Shown here one piece after another: positions 20,211 through 28,684 of a DNA stretch of 64,000 nucleotides. Both the position numbers and the translations under genes were made by a program. The stretch is from NCBI GenBank assembly GCA_003327425.1, contig QOQW01000018.1, forward strand, positions 62,001-126,000, in the 5' to 3' direction. The notes below the pieces were generated by a model. It saw nothing but the letters and a program-made list of their open reading frames with translations, had not been told where the DNA came from and did no database searches. Source of the stretch: Candidatus Ozemibacter sibiricus (GTDB lineage Bacteria > Muiribacteriota > Ozemobacteria > Ozemobacterales > Ozemobacteraceae). Numbering within the stretch: position 1 is the stretch's first letter; each line of letters starts with the position of its first letter.

Positions 20211-21140
20211 ATGGAAGACAAGATCATCGGGACCAGCCCAGGGATTCGCGAGGTCCTGTCCTTGGTCGAGAAGGTCTCTCCCAGCGATGTGACCGTCCTC
20301 ATCACCGGGGAAAGCGGCACGGGCAAGGAGATGGTCGCCAACACCATCTACCGTCTCAGCCCCCGGAACCAGAAACCCTTCATCAAGCTGAATTGCGCCG
20401 CCATCCCCAGCGAGCTGCTCGAGAGCCAGATGTTCGGCCATGAGCGCGGCGCCTTCACGGGAGCGGTGGCCCGCCAGGAAGGGTGCTTCGAACGAGCCAA
20501 CCACGGGGTGCTCTTCCTCGACGAGGTCGGCGACATGTCGCTGGTCACCCAGACCAAGCTGCTGCGGGTGCTGCAAGAGAAAGAATTCGAACGGATCGGC
20601 GGGAAGGAGACCATCAAGGTGGATGTCCGGCTGATCGCCGCCACCAACAAGAACCTCCAGGAAGAGATCCGCCAGAACCGATTCCGGGAAGACCTGTACT
20701 ACCGGTTGAATGTCGTTGAGATCCGCATTCCGCCGTTGCGCGAGCGTCTCGAAGATCTGGGCCTGCTCGTCGAATCCTTCCTGGCCATGTTCGTCAAGAA
20801 GTACAACAAAGAAGAGATGACGGTCAGCGAGGCGGCCATGAAGGTGCTGCAAGGCTATTCCTGGCCGGGCAACGTGCGGGAGTTGCGCAATGTCATCGAG
20901 CGCGCGGTCGTTCTGTCGCGGGGGGTGACCATCGAACCCGCCGACTTTCCTGACAAGGTGCGGGTTCCCCCCACCGGCGCCACCCCTCCCATGGGTGATG
21001 GCCAGATCCTCACCTTGGAAGAAATGGTTCGCCTCTACATCCGCAAGGTCGTCGAATACACAGGAGGGAACAAGCTCCAGGCAGCGCGCCTCCTCGACAT
21101 CGATCCCAAAACCCTGCGGACCAAATTGCACGCCGATTAG
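20211..21140 (+). CDS. sigma-54-dependent transcriptional activator lacking an N-terminal sensor domain
   Basis: 309 residues. The protein begins straight at the AAA+ domain: Walker A GESGTGKE (33-40), the sigma-54 contact loop GAFTGA (80-85), Walker B LFLDEVGD (101-108), and the arginine-finger region FREDLYYRL. The C-terminus carries a Fis-type helix-turn-helix (GGNKLQAARLLDID...). Such proteins hydrolyse ATP to open sigma-54 RNA polymerase promoters. A receiver, GAF or PAS domain is missing, as in PspF or HrpR/S, so activity must be controlled by a partner or by expression. ATG 20211 is preferred over an upstream TTG at 20166, which adds sequence without homology. ComFB-like and STAS genes follow 15 and 25 bases after each other. 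Confidence 0.93.
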   Translation: MEDKIIGTSPGIREVLSLVEKVSPSDVTVLITGESGTGKEMVANTIYRLSPRNQKPFIKLNCAAIPSELLESQMFGHERGAFTGAVARQEGCFERANHGVLFLDEVGDMSLVTQTKLLRVLQEKEFERIGGKETIKVDVRLIAATNKNLQEEIRQNRFREDLYYRLNVVEIRIPPLRERLEDLGLLVESFLAMFVKKYNKEEMTVSEAAMKVLQGYSWPGNVRELRNVIERAVVLSRGVTIEPADFPDKVRVPPTGATPPMGDGQILTLEEMVRLYIRKVVEYTGGNKLQAARLLDIDPKTLRTKLHAD

Positions 21141-21155
21141 GCGGGGGTACACCGT

Positions 21156-21428
21156 ATGGCAGAAATCCAGATGATCAACAAAATGGAATCTGTGGTAAAA
21201 TCGGTGGTGGAGAATTACCTGCATGACCACCCCGATATCTGTTCGTGTGAACGTTGCACGCTGGATATGATCGCTTTGACCCTGAACGCGCTGCCGCCCA
21301 GGTACGTGGTGACCACGCTGGGCGAGGTCGTGACCAGCGTCGACCTCCAAGGGATCCAATCCACCGCGGATATCATGATGGCACTCATGCGGTCCATCGA
21401 GATCGTGAAGAAAAAACCAAGACACTGA
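21156..21428 (+). CDS. ComFB-like (late competence development) family protein
   Basis: 90 residues, cytoplasmic. The pattern ICSCERCTLDMIALTLNALPPRYVV is typical of ComFB: a Cys cluster (Cys29, 31, 34) followed by helix and LPPRYVV. In several bacteria ComFB-like proteins bind cyclic di-nucleotides such as c-di-GMP and influence motility or competence; whether this one does is unknown. It starts 15 bases after the sigma-54 activator and ends 25 bases before the STAS gene, suggesting a three-gene regulatory operon. Confidence 0.85.
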   Translation: MAEIQMINKMESVVKSVVENYLHDHPDICSCERCTLDMIALTLNALPPRYVVTTLGEVVTSVDLQGIQSTADIMMALMRSIEIVKKKPRH

Positions 21429-21453
21429 CCTAGATAGGTGAAAGGGGAATCAA

Positions 21454-21825
21454 ATGGCAGACCAGAAAACCGCAGGCGGGAAAGAGAAGCTGTCCTTCGA
21501 TCGTCGCGATGGCGTGAAGGGCTATACCATCCTCTCCCTGATCGGCGATCTCGACATGTGGACCCTCCCCCTGGCCAAAGAACGCATCAACGGCCTGGTC
21601 AACGAGGGCAAGGTCAAGATCATCCTCGACCTCGAGCGGATGAACTACATCGACTCGTCCGGTCTCGGCTTCTTCATCGGCACGCTCAAGAAGCTGCGGG
21701 ATGCGGGCGGCGACCTCATCCTGGTCAACCTCAACGCGTACATCTACGGCATTTTCAAGCTCATCCAGCTGCAGCACATCATCAAGACCTACGACAGCCT
21801 GGAAGAAGCCGAAAAAGAACTCTGA
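21454..21825 (+). CDS. STAS-domain anti-sigma factor antagonist
   Basis: 123 residues, one STAS domain. The signature NYIDSSGLGFF contains the phosphorylatable Ser (68 or 69) before GLG; ILDLERM and LILVNLN complete the fold. Homologues such as SpoIIAA/RsbV bind an anti-sigma kinase when unphosphorylated and are reset by SpoIIE-type phosphatases, two of which lie at 7998-14161. GAAAGGGGAA precedes the ATG. No anti-sigma kinase (SpoIIAB/RsbW-like) was seen in this window. Confidence 0.93.
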   Translation: MADQKTAGGKEKLSFDRRDGVKGYTILSLIGDLDMWTLPLAKERINGLVNEGKVKIILDLERMNYIDSSGLGFFIGTLKKLRDAGGDLILVNLNAYIYGIFKLIQLQHIIKTYDSLEEAEKEL

Positions 21826-21855
21826 ACCGAAGTTTTATTTGAAAGGACCTGTCCT

Positions 21856-22170
21856 ATGAAGCCCAAGATCCATCCCGAATTCCACAAGATCAACGTCACC
21901 TGCGCCTGCGGCAATGCCTTCGAAAGCATGTCCACCGCCAAGGAGCTGAAGGTGGAGGTCTGCTCGGCCTGCCACCCCTTCTTCACCGGCACGCAGCGCT
22001 TCGTCGATACCGCCGGCCGCGTCGAGCGGTTCCAGGCCAAGGTCGAGGCCCAGAAAGCCGCCGCCGCCCAGGCGGCCGCCGCCAAAGAGAAGAAGACCCG
22101 CCGGCCCAAGGCCGCGGCGGCCCCCGCCCCCGCGACCACCACGACCCCCGAACCCACTCCCGAAGCGTGA
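21856..22170 (+). CDS. rpmE: 50S ribosomal protein bL31, zinc-binding form with an Ala/Lys/Pro-rich C-terminal extension
   Basis: 104 residues. The first 65 match bL31: MKPKIHPEF, then Cys16-x-Cys18 and Cys36-x-x-Cys39 that bind zinc, and [19 protein letters not shown]. Zinc forms are normally about 65-75 residues; the last 35 here (Ala/Lys, then Thr/Pro) are an extra flexible tail. GAAAGGA lies upstream of the ATG. It sits 30 bases after the STAS gene. It bridges the small subunit head and central protuberance in the ribosome. Confidence 0.96.
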   Translation: MKPKIHPEFHKINVTCACGNAFESMSTAKELKVEVCSACHPFFTGTQRFVDTAGRVERFQAKVEAQKAAAAQAAAAKEKKTRRPKAAAAPAPATTTTPEPTPEA

Positions 22171-22267
22171 CGATCGCGCCGGCCCGGCTTGAGCGGCCCC
22201 CTTCGCCGGGAGCCGCTCGGCCGGGCTGGAGCCGCGGGCCCGGGAGCCCAGAGGATCGACGATCCGC

Positions 22268-22990
22268 GTGCATATCCACCTGTTGAAGCACACTCCCGAC
22301 CCCGACCGGCTGGTGGCTCTGGCCGCCCGCCGTTGCTACTCCAGCCTGCCGGCCGCCGCCATCGATCAGAAGCTGAGCGAGGCCGAAGTCGACCGGCTGC
22401 TGGGGCTGTTGCGGTTGCGCAATCATCTCTCGCCCTTCGAGCACGTCTCGTTCACCTTCAGCGTCGATGGGGTGTCGCGCGCGCTGTCGCACCAACTGGT
22501 GCGGCATCGCATCGCCTCGTACTCGCAGGAAAGCCAGCGCTACGTCGAATACCTCAAGCTCGACCGCTTGCCGTACGTGGTCCCGCCGTCCATCCGCGAC
22601 CGCCCCGAGGCGGAAGCCGAGTTCACAAGCGCCACCGAGCACGCCCTGGCCGCCTATCGCCGGTTGCTGGCCCTCGGCGTGCCGCCCGAAGACGCGCGCT
22701 ACGTCTTTCCCAACGCGGTCGAGACCAAGTTGATCTTCACCCTCAACGCCCGCAGCCTGTTCAACTTCTTCGAACAGCGCTGCTGTCAGAAAGCCCAGTG
22801 GGAGATCCGGCACCTGGCCCACCAGATGCTGGCCGCCGTGCGGGCGGTCGCGCCCCGCATCTTCCAGACGGCCGGCGCCCCGTGCGGTTATGAACGCCCC
22901 TACTGCCGGGAGAACGACCCCGCCTGTCCGCGCTTCCCTGCGGCCCTGTCCACCCCCACCAACCGGTCATCAGGAGTTGATCATGAGTAA
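22268..22990 (+). CDS. thyX: flavin-dependent thymidylate synthase
   Basis: 240 residues. The ThyX motif RHRxxSxxxxSxR is complete: R79 H80 R81, Ser84, Ser89, Arg91. HLSPFEHVSFTF and LFNFFEQRCCQKAQWEIR, which bind dUMP and FAD in the family, are also present. It makes dTMP from dUMP with methylene-tetrahydrofolate, FAD and NADPH, so the organism likely lacks or does not need ThyA/FolA. The start is GTG at 22268 with a weak ribosome site. The stop overlaps the start of the next gene by eight bases. Confidence 0.96.
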   Translation: MHIHLLKHTPDPDRLVALAARRCYSSLPAAAIDQKLSEAEVDRLLGLLRLRNHLSPFEHVSFTFSVDGVSRALSHQLVRHRIASYSQESQRYVEYLKLDRLPYVVPPSIRDRPEAEAEFTSATEHALAAYRRLLALGVPPEDARYVFPNAVETKLIFTLNARSLFNFFEQRCCQKAQWEIRHLAHQMLAAVRAVAPRIFQTAGAPCGYERPYCRENDPACPRFPAALSTPTNRSSGVDHE

Positions 22991-24056
22991 CGCCAGGCCA
23001 GTCTCCCGTGAATCCATCGACCAGATCGATGCCCAGATCGTGGAACTGCTCGATCAGCGGGCCCGCCTCGCCCTCGACCTCGGGCAGGCCAAGACCGAAA
23101 GCGGCGAGGGCGCGTTCGTGCCTGTCCGCGAAAATGCCGTCCTGGCCAAGGTCACCCAGGGCCACCGCGGCCCCTTCCCCACCGGGTCGTTGCGGGCGGT
23201 GTTCGGCGAGATCATCTCGGCCTGCCGACAGCTGCAGACGCAGGAACGCACCATCATTCTGGGCGAGCGGTACGGCTGGGTGCACGACGCGGCGCTCGCC
23301 CAGTTCGGGTCCAGCACGGTCTTCACCGCCGTCGAGGGCGGTGACGAGGTGATCGAGGCGGTCAAAAAAGATCCGCAGGCCCTGGCCTTCCTGCACCTGG
23401 GCGCCGGCAATCCCGATATCAACCTGCTGCTCGAAGCCCTCCTGGCCGGCAAGCTCCAGATCATCGCCGAGACCACCTACCTGCCGCGGTTTTCGCTGGT
23501 CTCGGCCCAGGCCATCGAACTCCCCGAGGTGACCGATCTGTTCACCACCCGCGAGATCCTGACCACCCTGCGGCACTGGGTGTTGTCGCTGTCCTTCCCG
23601 GTGCGCATCAACATCTGCCGCTCGGTCGAAGAGATCATCGAGAATCTCGTCGAGAATCTGCCCAACGCCGGCCTGCTGCCGCAAGGGGTGGCCAAGACCC
23701 TCGGCCACCATCTCATCCAGGGCAACCTCGAACCGCACGCCAACGTTCCCCGGCGCTGCGTGACTGTTTCTGGCAAAGCCGATCGCGAAATCGCCAAGGG
23801 CATGAAGACCTCCATCCTGTGCACGTTGCGTCAGGAACCGGGCGCGTTGCACCGCTTGCTGGGGGTGGCGGCCAGCTACCAATGCAACCTGCTGGGCATT
23901 CAGATGTTCCCCTTCACCGGCAAAGCCTGGGACGACCTGTTCCTGCTCGACTTCGCCTGCCCGGGCGAGACCAAGAACCGTGATGCGATGCTGGCCGAGC
24001 TGGCGGCGGCCTGCCTGCTGTTCCAGTGGGTCGGCACCTATCCGGTCATGAAGTGA
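22983..24056 (+). CDS. chorismate mutase (AroQ) fused to a degenerate prephenate dehydratase-like region and ACT domain
   Basis: 357 residues. Residues 1-80 are an AroQ-type chorismate mutase with active-site residues in place (Arg9, Arg26, Lys37, Arg49 in PVREN). The middle (about 85-265) aligns in order with prephenate dehydratase, but the start motif GxxGTFS is absent and the catalytic TRF triad region reads PRRC before VTVSG. The C-terminal ACT domain (about 275-355; EPGALHRLL, WDDLFLLDF) is recognisable, though ESRP, the Phe-binding motif, is replaced by QMFP. The mutase reaction (chorismate to prephenate) is likely retained; dehydratase activity and Phe feedback probably are not. The gene overlaps thyX by eight bases; AGGAG precedes the ATG. 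Confidence 0.8.
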   Translation: MSNARPVSRESIDQIDAQIVELLDQRARLALDLGQAKTESGEGAFVPVRENAVLAKVTQGHRGPFPTGSLRAVFGEIISACRQLQTQERTIILGERYGWVHDAALAQFGSSTVFTAVEGGDEVIEAVKKDPQALAFLHLGAGNPDINLLLEALLAGKLQIIAETTYLPRFSLVSAQAIELPEVTDLFTTREILTTLRHWVLSLSFPVRINICRSVEEIIENLVENLPNAGLLPQGVAKTLGHHLIQGNLEPHANVPRRCVTVSGKADREIAKGMKTSILCTLRQEPGALHRLLGVAASYQCNLLGIQMFPFTGKAWDDLFLLDFACPGETKNRDAMLAELAAACLLFQWVGTYPVMK

Positions 24057-24112
24057 CGTCGGGGCCCGGCGTTCACCACGACCGCCGCGACCGCTGAGAC
24101 CGCCTGCCCGCC

Positions 24113-25927
24113 ATGCGCTCGCCCGATCTCCAACAGCGGTTCCAGGCGCTGGTCAAGGCGGCGGAGGCGGGAGACCATGCCACCGCCCTGCTGATCGCCA
24201 CTTCGCTGAAAGACGCGATGCTGGCCGAGTCCTCCGCGATCGATCCGGTCGACTTCGGCTGGGTACGGCACTATCAATTCCGCAGCCTCTATTTCCTCAA
24301 AGAGTACCGGAAAGCCTGGGAGCTGTTCCACGAGCCGGTGCGAGTGCCCTGTGTCGATCAACCGCTGAACCAGGTGTGGCGGTTGTCGGTCGCCTCCGAG
24401 ATCGCGGCGCATCTGGGCAAGCCGCCTGAGGTGGTGCGACTGGGCCGGCTGTGCGTGCGCTTCAAGAAGAAGAACAAAGCCGACCTGCGCGAACAGGTCA
24501 CCACCTGGAACAATACCTGCCTGTTCCTGAACCGCTGCGGCGGGGATGCATTGAACTGGGAATATGCCCGGGCCCTGGCCGATCTCGGGCGCGAGACCGG
24601 CATTCCCTGGCTGCTCAATGAAGGATTCCGTTTCTTGCTGGCGCATTTCGAGAAGGCGCCGCGTCCGACGGTGTTCCTGTTCCTCCAGACGATGCTGCCC
24701 CACCTGCAGGCGGTGGCCAGCCGCCCAGAGGCCGAGGCCGCCGACCGTGACCAGGCCATCGCCCACCTCGAGCGGGGGGGGGCCCTCTTCGCGGCCGAGC
24801 GGCAACGCCGAGTGGCGCGCCCCGCCCGTCCCGATCTCGATCGCGCCCTGCGCGAGGCCATCATGCACGGGCAGGGGGGCCTGGTCCGTGATCGGCTGGC
24901 CCAGGGAGCCGACCCCAACGCCTTCGTCGAATTGCCCGGGCTGCCCTGGCCCTCCGCGCCGGCCCTGATCTCCGCCGTCTCGACCAAGAACCCCGAACTG
25001 GTTCGGCTGCTGCTGCAGAGCGGCGCCGATCCCCTGCTCATCCTGGCCGATCATGGGGTGTCCCCCCTGCTGGCCGCGGTGGCGGCCGGGCCGCGCGACG
25101 TGGTGCGTCTCCTGATCGAAGCGGGGGCCGACCTCCACCAGACCGATCTCGATGGCCGGACCGCGCTGCACTGGGCGGCGGCCGATGGCCAGACCGGGGT
25201 GCTCGACGATCTGCTGACCGCCGGGGCCGATCCCGAGATCGCCGACCCCGAGGGATATACCCCCGCTCTGCTCGCGGCCGGGCGCCCCCGCCCCGACTCC
25301 CTGAAGATCCTGTTCCGCCACGGGGCCGATCGCCAGGTCACCCTGGCCAGCGCTGGGCATGCCACGTTGTTGCACGTGGCGGCAGCGGCGGGCGCCACCG
25401 ACACCGTGCGTTTTCTGATGGAAGAGGGGTTCGATCCGCACATGCCGGATGCCAACGGCAAGACGCCCCTCGATCTGGCCGAGGCGGGCGGGCATGCGGC
25501 CACGGCGGGCGCCCTGCGTGGCGAACCGCCCGGTCTCCTCGAGGGACTGACCGGCTCGGTCGCCGGATTTTTCGAAGACAAGGTCAAGGGGAAGGTCGAG
25601 CAGGTGCAGGGGGTCGTCGAAGAGACCGTCTCGACCCTGAAATCGACCGTCAAAGATCAGGCCGAAACCCTGCCCGGCGCCATGAAGGAGGCCATGGGGG
25701 CGCTCAAGGCCACGGTCAAGGGCAGCGTGCTCCCCTTCCTGTCGAACCTGTTCTCCGCGACTCCGGCTCCGCCCGCCTCCCCGCCGGCTCCTCCGGTCCC
25801 TCCGCCGCCTCCCCCGCCACCACCCCCGCCTCCCTCCGCGCCGCCCGCGACCGGCCGGGTGCCCACCAAGCCATCCGATGAACCTGGTGGCACCCCTTCT
25901 TCCGAGGACGACCCCGCCTCCTCCTGA
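24113..25927 (+). CDS. ankyrin-repeat protein with Pro-rich C-terminus
   Basis: 604 residues. The first about 230 residues form an alpha-helical, TPR-like region without clear motif. About six ankyrin repeats follow (residues about 240-470), with patterns such as GVSPLLAAV, LLIEAGADL, GRTALHWAAADGQ and GKTPLDLAEAGGH. After these come an amphipathic region (KVKGKVEQVQG..., about 485-545), a hydrophobic patch and a tail with long Pro runs ending in Ser/Asp/Glu. No signal peptide is evident. Ankyrin domains bind proteins; the partner is unknown. The start lacks a strong ribosome site. It ends 82 bases from convergent mgtE. Confidence 0.85.
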   Translation: MRSPDLQQRFQALVKAAEAGDHATALLIATSLKDAMLAESSAIDPVDFGWVRHYQFRSLYFLKEYRKAWELFHEPVRVPCVDQPLNQVWRLSVASEIAAHLGKPPEVVRLGRLCVRFKKKNKADLREQVTTWNNTCLFLNRCGGDALNWEYARALADLGRETGIPWLLNEGFRFLLAHFEKAPRPTVFLFLQTMLPHLQAVASRPEAEAADRDQAIAHLERGGALFAAERQRRVARPARPDLDRALREAIMHGQGGLVRDRLAQGADPNAFVELPGLPWPSAPALISAVSTKNPELVRLLLQSGADPLLILADHGVSPLLAAVAAGPRDVVRLLIEAGADLHQTDLDGRTALHWAAADGQTGVLDDLLTAGADPEIADPEGYTPALLAAGRPRPDSLKILFRHGADRQVTLASAGHATLLHVAAAAGATDTVRFLMEEGFDPHMPDANGKTPLDLAEAGGHAATAGALRGEPPGLLEGLTGSVAGFFEDKVKGKVEQVQGVVEETVSTLKSTVKDQAETLPGAMKEAMGALKATVKGSVLPFLSNLFSATPAPPASPPAPPVPPPPPPPPPPPPSAPPATGRVPTKPSDEPGGTPSSEDDPASS

Positions 25928-26009
25928 GCGGTCATTCCCTGGTAACAGGAATCGCCTTCTGAGCGAGGGCGAGGGGAGCGGTCGCAGGCGCGGGGGTCGG
26001 GTCGGGCCC

Positions 26010-27389
26010 CTACAAGCCGAGAAGGAGCTTGGCGGTGGAGAAATACAGGAGCAGGCCGGTGATGTCGACGATCGTGGTCAGCGCCGGACTGGCGATGACG
26101 GCCGGGTCATAGTTGAAGCGCACCGCCAGCAGGGGCAGGAGGGCGCCGATGAGGGTCGCCGTGATGACCTGGAAGCTCAGGGCCAGAGCGATGGCGAAGC
26201 CGATCTGACTGAGGGAGAAGCCCGCCGGGATGGTGGTGCCCTGGGAGAGGAACATCACTTTCCCCCACGAGAGGGTGCCGAGAACGAGGCTCAACAGCAG
26301 AGCGATCTGGAATTCCTTCCAGAGGATCGTTCCGATATCCTTGAAGCCGACCTCCCGCAGAGCCAGCGCTCGAACGATGACGGTGGCGGACTGGCTGCCG
26401 ACGTTGCCGCCGGTGTCGGCCACCATGGGCATGTACAAGGCCAGGATCATCATGCTGTGGAGGACATTTTCAAAAGAATGGATGATGCTGCCAGAGATGA
26501 GCCCCAGAGCGGCCAGGCCGACGATCCAGGTGGCGCGGTTCTTGAAATGGATCAATGGGGAGGTCTTCAGGTAGACCCCGACCTCGTGATCCCCGGCGAT
26601 GGCCATGAACTTCTCCATGTCTTCGGTGTGCTCCTGGGACAGCACGTCGATGGCGTCGTCGTGGGTGATGATGCCGACCAGGGTGTCTGATTCATCCAGG
26701 ACGGGGAGGGCCAGCAGGTCATATTTCTGGATTTTGCGCGCGGCCTCTTCCTGATCGTCTTTCAGGCGGCAGTACACGGGTTCGGGTTCCATCAGCGAGC
26801 GAACGGTCTCTTGCGGGGGCGCCAGGATGAGGTCTTTCAACGAGATGACGCCGAGCAGTCGCCGGTTTTCATCGACCACGAAGGCGACGTAGATGGTTTC
26901 TTTGTTGGGAGCTTCGAGACGCAGGCTGGCGATGGCCTCGGCCGCGTTCTGATCCGCCCGGACGGTGGCGTATTCCGAGGTCATGACCGAGCCGGCCGTG
27001 CCTTCGCGATGGGCGAACAGCCGCCGGATGTCTTCCCGCTCGGCTTGCGCCAGCGCGGGCAGGATCGCTTCGCGGGTCTCCCGGCTCATGTCTTTGAGGA
27101 GGTCGACCCGGTCGTCGGCCGGCATCTCGGTCAAGATCTCGGCCATTTCTTTCCGAGAGAGGATGCGGGCCAAAGCTACCTGGTGATCCGGTTCGAGGTA
27201 GCTGAAAATGGCCACGCGGGTGGGAAGATCGAGATGCTTGAGCGCTTCCCAGATGTCGCTCGGCTCGAGGCTGCTGAGGATTTCGGCGCACACCGGCGCC
27301 GGATTGTCCTCGCAGAATTCCTTGATGGCATCGAACTGTTTGTCGGCGAGGACCTGTTTGACGTCCTGGGCCAGCCAGTTGTCTTTCAT
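26010..27389 (-). CDS. mgtE: MgtE-family magnesium transporter
   Basis: 459 residues, full length for the family. An N-terminal superhelical MgtE_N domain (about 5-130) is followed by two CBS domains (about 135-255) and a five-helix transmembrane domain. The pore signature YMPMVADTGGNVGSQSATV and the following REV are present. MgtE is a Mg2+-gated channel in the inner membrane whose N and CBS domains close the pore at high Mg2+. ATG 27389 is supported by the typical MgtE N-terminus. No Mg riboswitch was recognised in the 255 bases up to the tRNA gene. Confidence 0.95.
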   Translation of the reverse strand: MKDNWLAQDVKQVLADKQFDAIKEFCEDNPAPVCAEILSSLEPSDIWEALKHLDLPTRVAIFSYLEPDHQVALARILSRKEMAEILTEMPADDRVDLLKDMSRETREAILPALAQAEREDIRRLFAHREGTAGSVMTSEYATVRADQNAAEAIASLRLEAPNKETIYVAFVVDENRRLLGVISLKDLILAPPQETVRSLMEPEPVYCRLKDDQEEAARKIQKYDLLALPVLDESDTLVGIITHDDAIDVLSQEHTEDMEKFMAIAGDHEVGVYLKTSPLIHFKNRATWIVGLAALGLISGSIIHSFENVLHSMMILALYMPMVADTGGNVGSQSATVIVRALALREVGFKDIGTILWKEFQIALLLSLVLGTLSWGKVMFLSQGTTIPAGFSLSQIGFAIALALSFQVITATLIGALLPLLAVRFNYDPAVIASPALTTIVDITGLLLYFSTAKLLLGL

Positions 27390-27644
27390 CGTTCGCTCCT
27401 GCGTCCATGGCGATGGCGGGGCGAACGGAAGGAGGACCTAGCGGTTTCCAGAACGCCCCGGCAGAGACAGGCCGACCAACGATGCCAACCGCACCGGGAT
27501 CGGCCGTGGGAACATGCCCGCGGGATGACTACTGTCGCCATCGGGGTCCATAACGGCCTCCTGGTGCTTCCACCGGGGACGGTGGGTGAAGTACACGGCT
27601 GGGTTTCTTGTTCAGGAACCCGACCGAACGTCGCCAAAACAAAA

Positions 27645-27718
27645 CGCGCCCAAGAGGATTCGAACCTCTGGCCTACAGCTCCGGAGGCTGTCGCTCTATC
27701 CAGCTGAGCTATGGGCGC
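27645..27718 (-). tRNA. tRNA-Arg (anticodon CCG)
   Basis: Read on the minus strand: acceptor GCGCCCA/TGGGCGC, D arm GCTC/GAGC, anticodon stem ACAGC/GCTGT with loop CTCCGGA (anticodon CCG, reading CGG), T arm AGAGG/CCTCT with TTCGAAT, discriminator G. CCA is not encoded. A good promoter precedes it on the same strand. Confidence 0.95.
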
Positions 27719-27728
27719 ATCGGTGGCC

Positions 27729-27757
27729 ATCCTATCACAAGGCGGCCGGCAATTCAA
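27729..27757 (-). promoter_or_regulatory. sigma70-type promoter of tRNA-Arg
   Basis: On the minus strand TTGAAT (27757-27752) and TAGGAT (27734-27729) are 17 bases apart, with transcription expected from about 27722, only a few bases before the tRNA at 27718. Confidence 0.78.
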
Positions 27758-27920
27758 CCGCGACGGCACCCGAAAACCAGTCGATGGACCGACCACATCA
27801 CCAAGGGCGGCTCGAACCGTGGTGCGTGAAAGCTGGCCGCGATGAACCCCGCCGCCTTGCCTGTGAGTGGCCTCAGGTGTCCGCCCCTTCCGTGGCCGTT
27901 CCTCGCAACAAGGAGGCGGG

Positions 27921-28313
27921 TCACTCGTCGTCGGGCGGGGGCAGGCCCTCCCAGATCGCCACGGCGGCCGAAGCTGTGCGCGAATGGGTGATCGACAGGT
28001 GGAAGCGCCAGGGGCCGCGCCGGGTGGCGTAGGCGTCGTACCGCTCGCCCAGCACCACCTCGGGAAACGGGCGCGCCTGGCGCAGGAGCTCGATCTCGTG
28101 CCAGGCCATGAACCCGGGAAACCCCAGGGCTTTGAACACCGCCTCTTTGGCGGCGAAGCGCGCGGCCCATCCCTGGGCGCCCCGCTGGGCGGCCTCGCCT
28201 TCCGCCAGTTCCCGCGCCGTGAAGACCTTGCTCAGGAACCGCCGGCCGTGCCGTTCCAACACCGCACAGAACCGGTCGTGCTCGACCAGATCGATGCCGA
28301 CCCCGAGGATCAT
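27921..28313 (-). CDS. acpS: holo-[acyl-carrier-protein] synthase
   Basis: 130 residues, the usual AcpS size. GIDLVE with Asp8 and FAAKEAVFKALG with Glu57 are the two Mg2+-binding motifs; SITHSRTASAAVAI is the C-terminal signature. It transfers phosphopantetheine from CoA to acyl carrier protein. ATG 28313 was chosen because the protein fold starts there; the stop of the upstream gene overlaps it as ATGA. The next plus-strand direction neighbour upstream on this strand is a small unknown gene, so the two are co-translated. Confidence 0.95.
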   Translation of the reverse strand: MILGVGIDLVEHDRFCAVLERHGRRFLSKVFTARELAEGEAAQRGAQGWAARFAAKEAVFKALGFPGFMAWHEIELLRQARPFPEVVLGERYDAYATRRGPWRFHLSITHSRTASAAVAIWEGLPPPDDE

Positions 28314-28591
28314 GGCAGGCGGCGCAACTGTCCCTGGCGCTGCAGATCGGCCAGCACGGCGGCGCAGAACCCCGGCTTGCCGCGGATGACGATGGTGCGG
28401 CGTTCGCCTTTCTCCCAGCGCAGCAGGCCCCACAGCACATCGACCCGTTCGTACTCGGGGCTGGTCCATTCGACCCGCACTTCGTCCTCGGCCCGGAAGA
28501 AGTCGAGGACGCGGGTGAGCAGGGAAACCTGCACCTGATGTCCGTGCTCGGTTTGATCGATGCGGACGACCAGATCGGAGCGGTTTTCCAT
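28310..28591 (-). CDS. small cytoplasmic protein of unknown function
   Basis: 93 residues without signal or membrane segment. It is rich in charged residues and alternates strands and helices (VVRIDQTEHGHQVQVSLL, RRTIVIRGKPGF). Its stop overlaps the acpS start by four bases (ATGA), which supports it as a real, coupled gene. GGAGAAACC lies upstream of the ATG. No homologue recognised. It could be a small regulatory or YbeD-like protein, but this is a guess. Confidence 0.7.
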   Translation of the reverse strand: MENRSDLVVRIDQTEHGHQVQVSLLTRVLDFFRAEDEVRVEWTSPEYERVDVLWGLLRWEKGERRTIVIRGKPGFCAAVLADLQRQGQLRRLP

Positions 28592-28684
28592 CGATGGTTT
28601 CTCCTGGTTTCTCCTGGCGACGAGGCGTCGAGGCGTCGGGGCGCCGTGGGGCGAGCGGGCGGCCCCGCCTGCCCGGGGGAACCG

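Noticed and set aside
27601-27621. Hairpin after tRNA-Arg as terminator
   Set aside because: A 7-bp stem with a wobble pair and no following T run on the minus strand.
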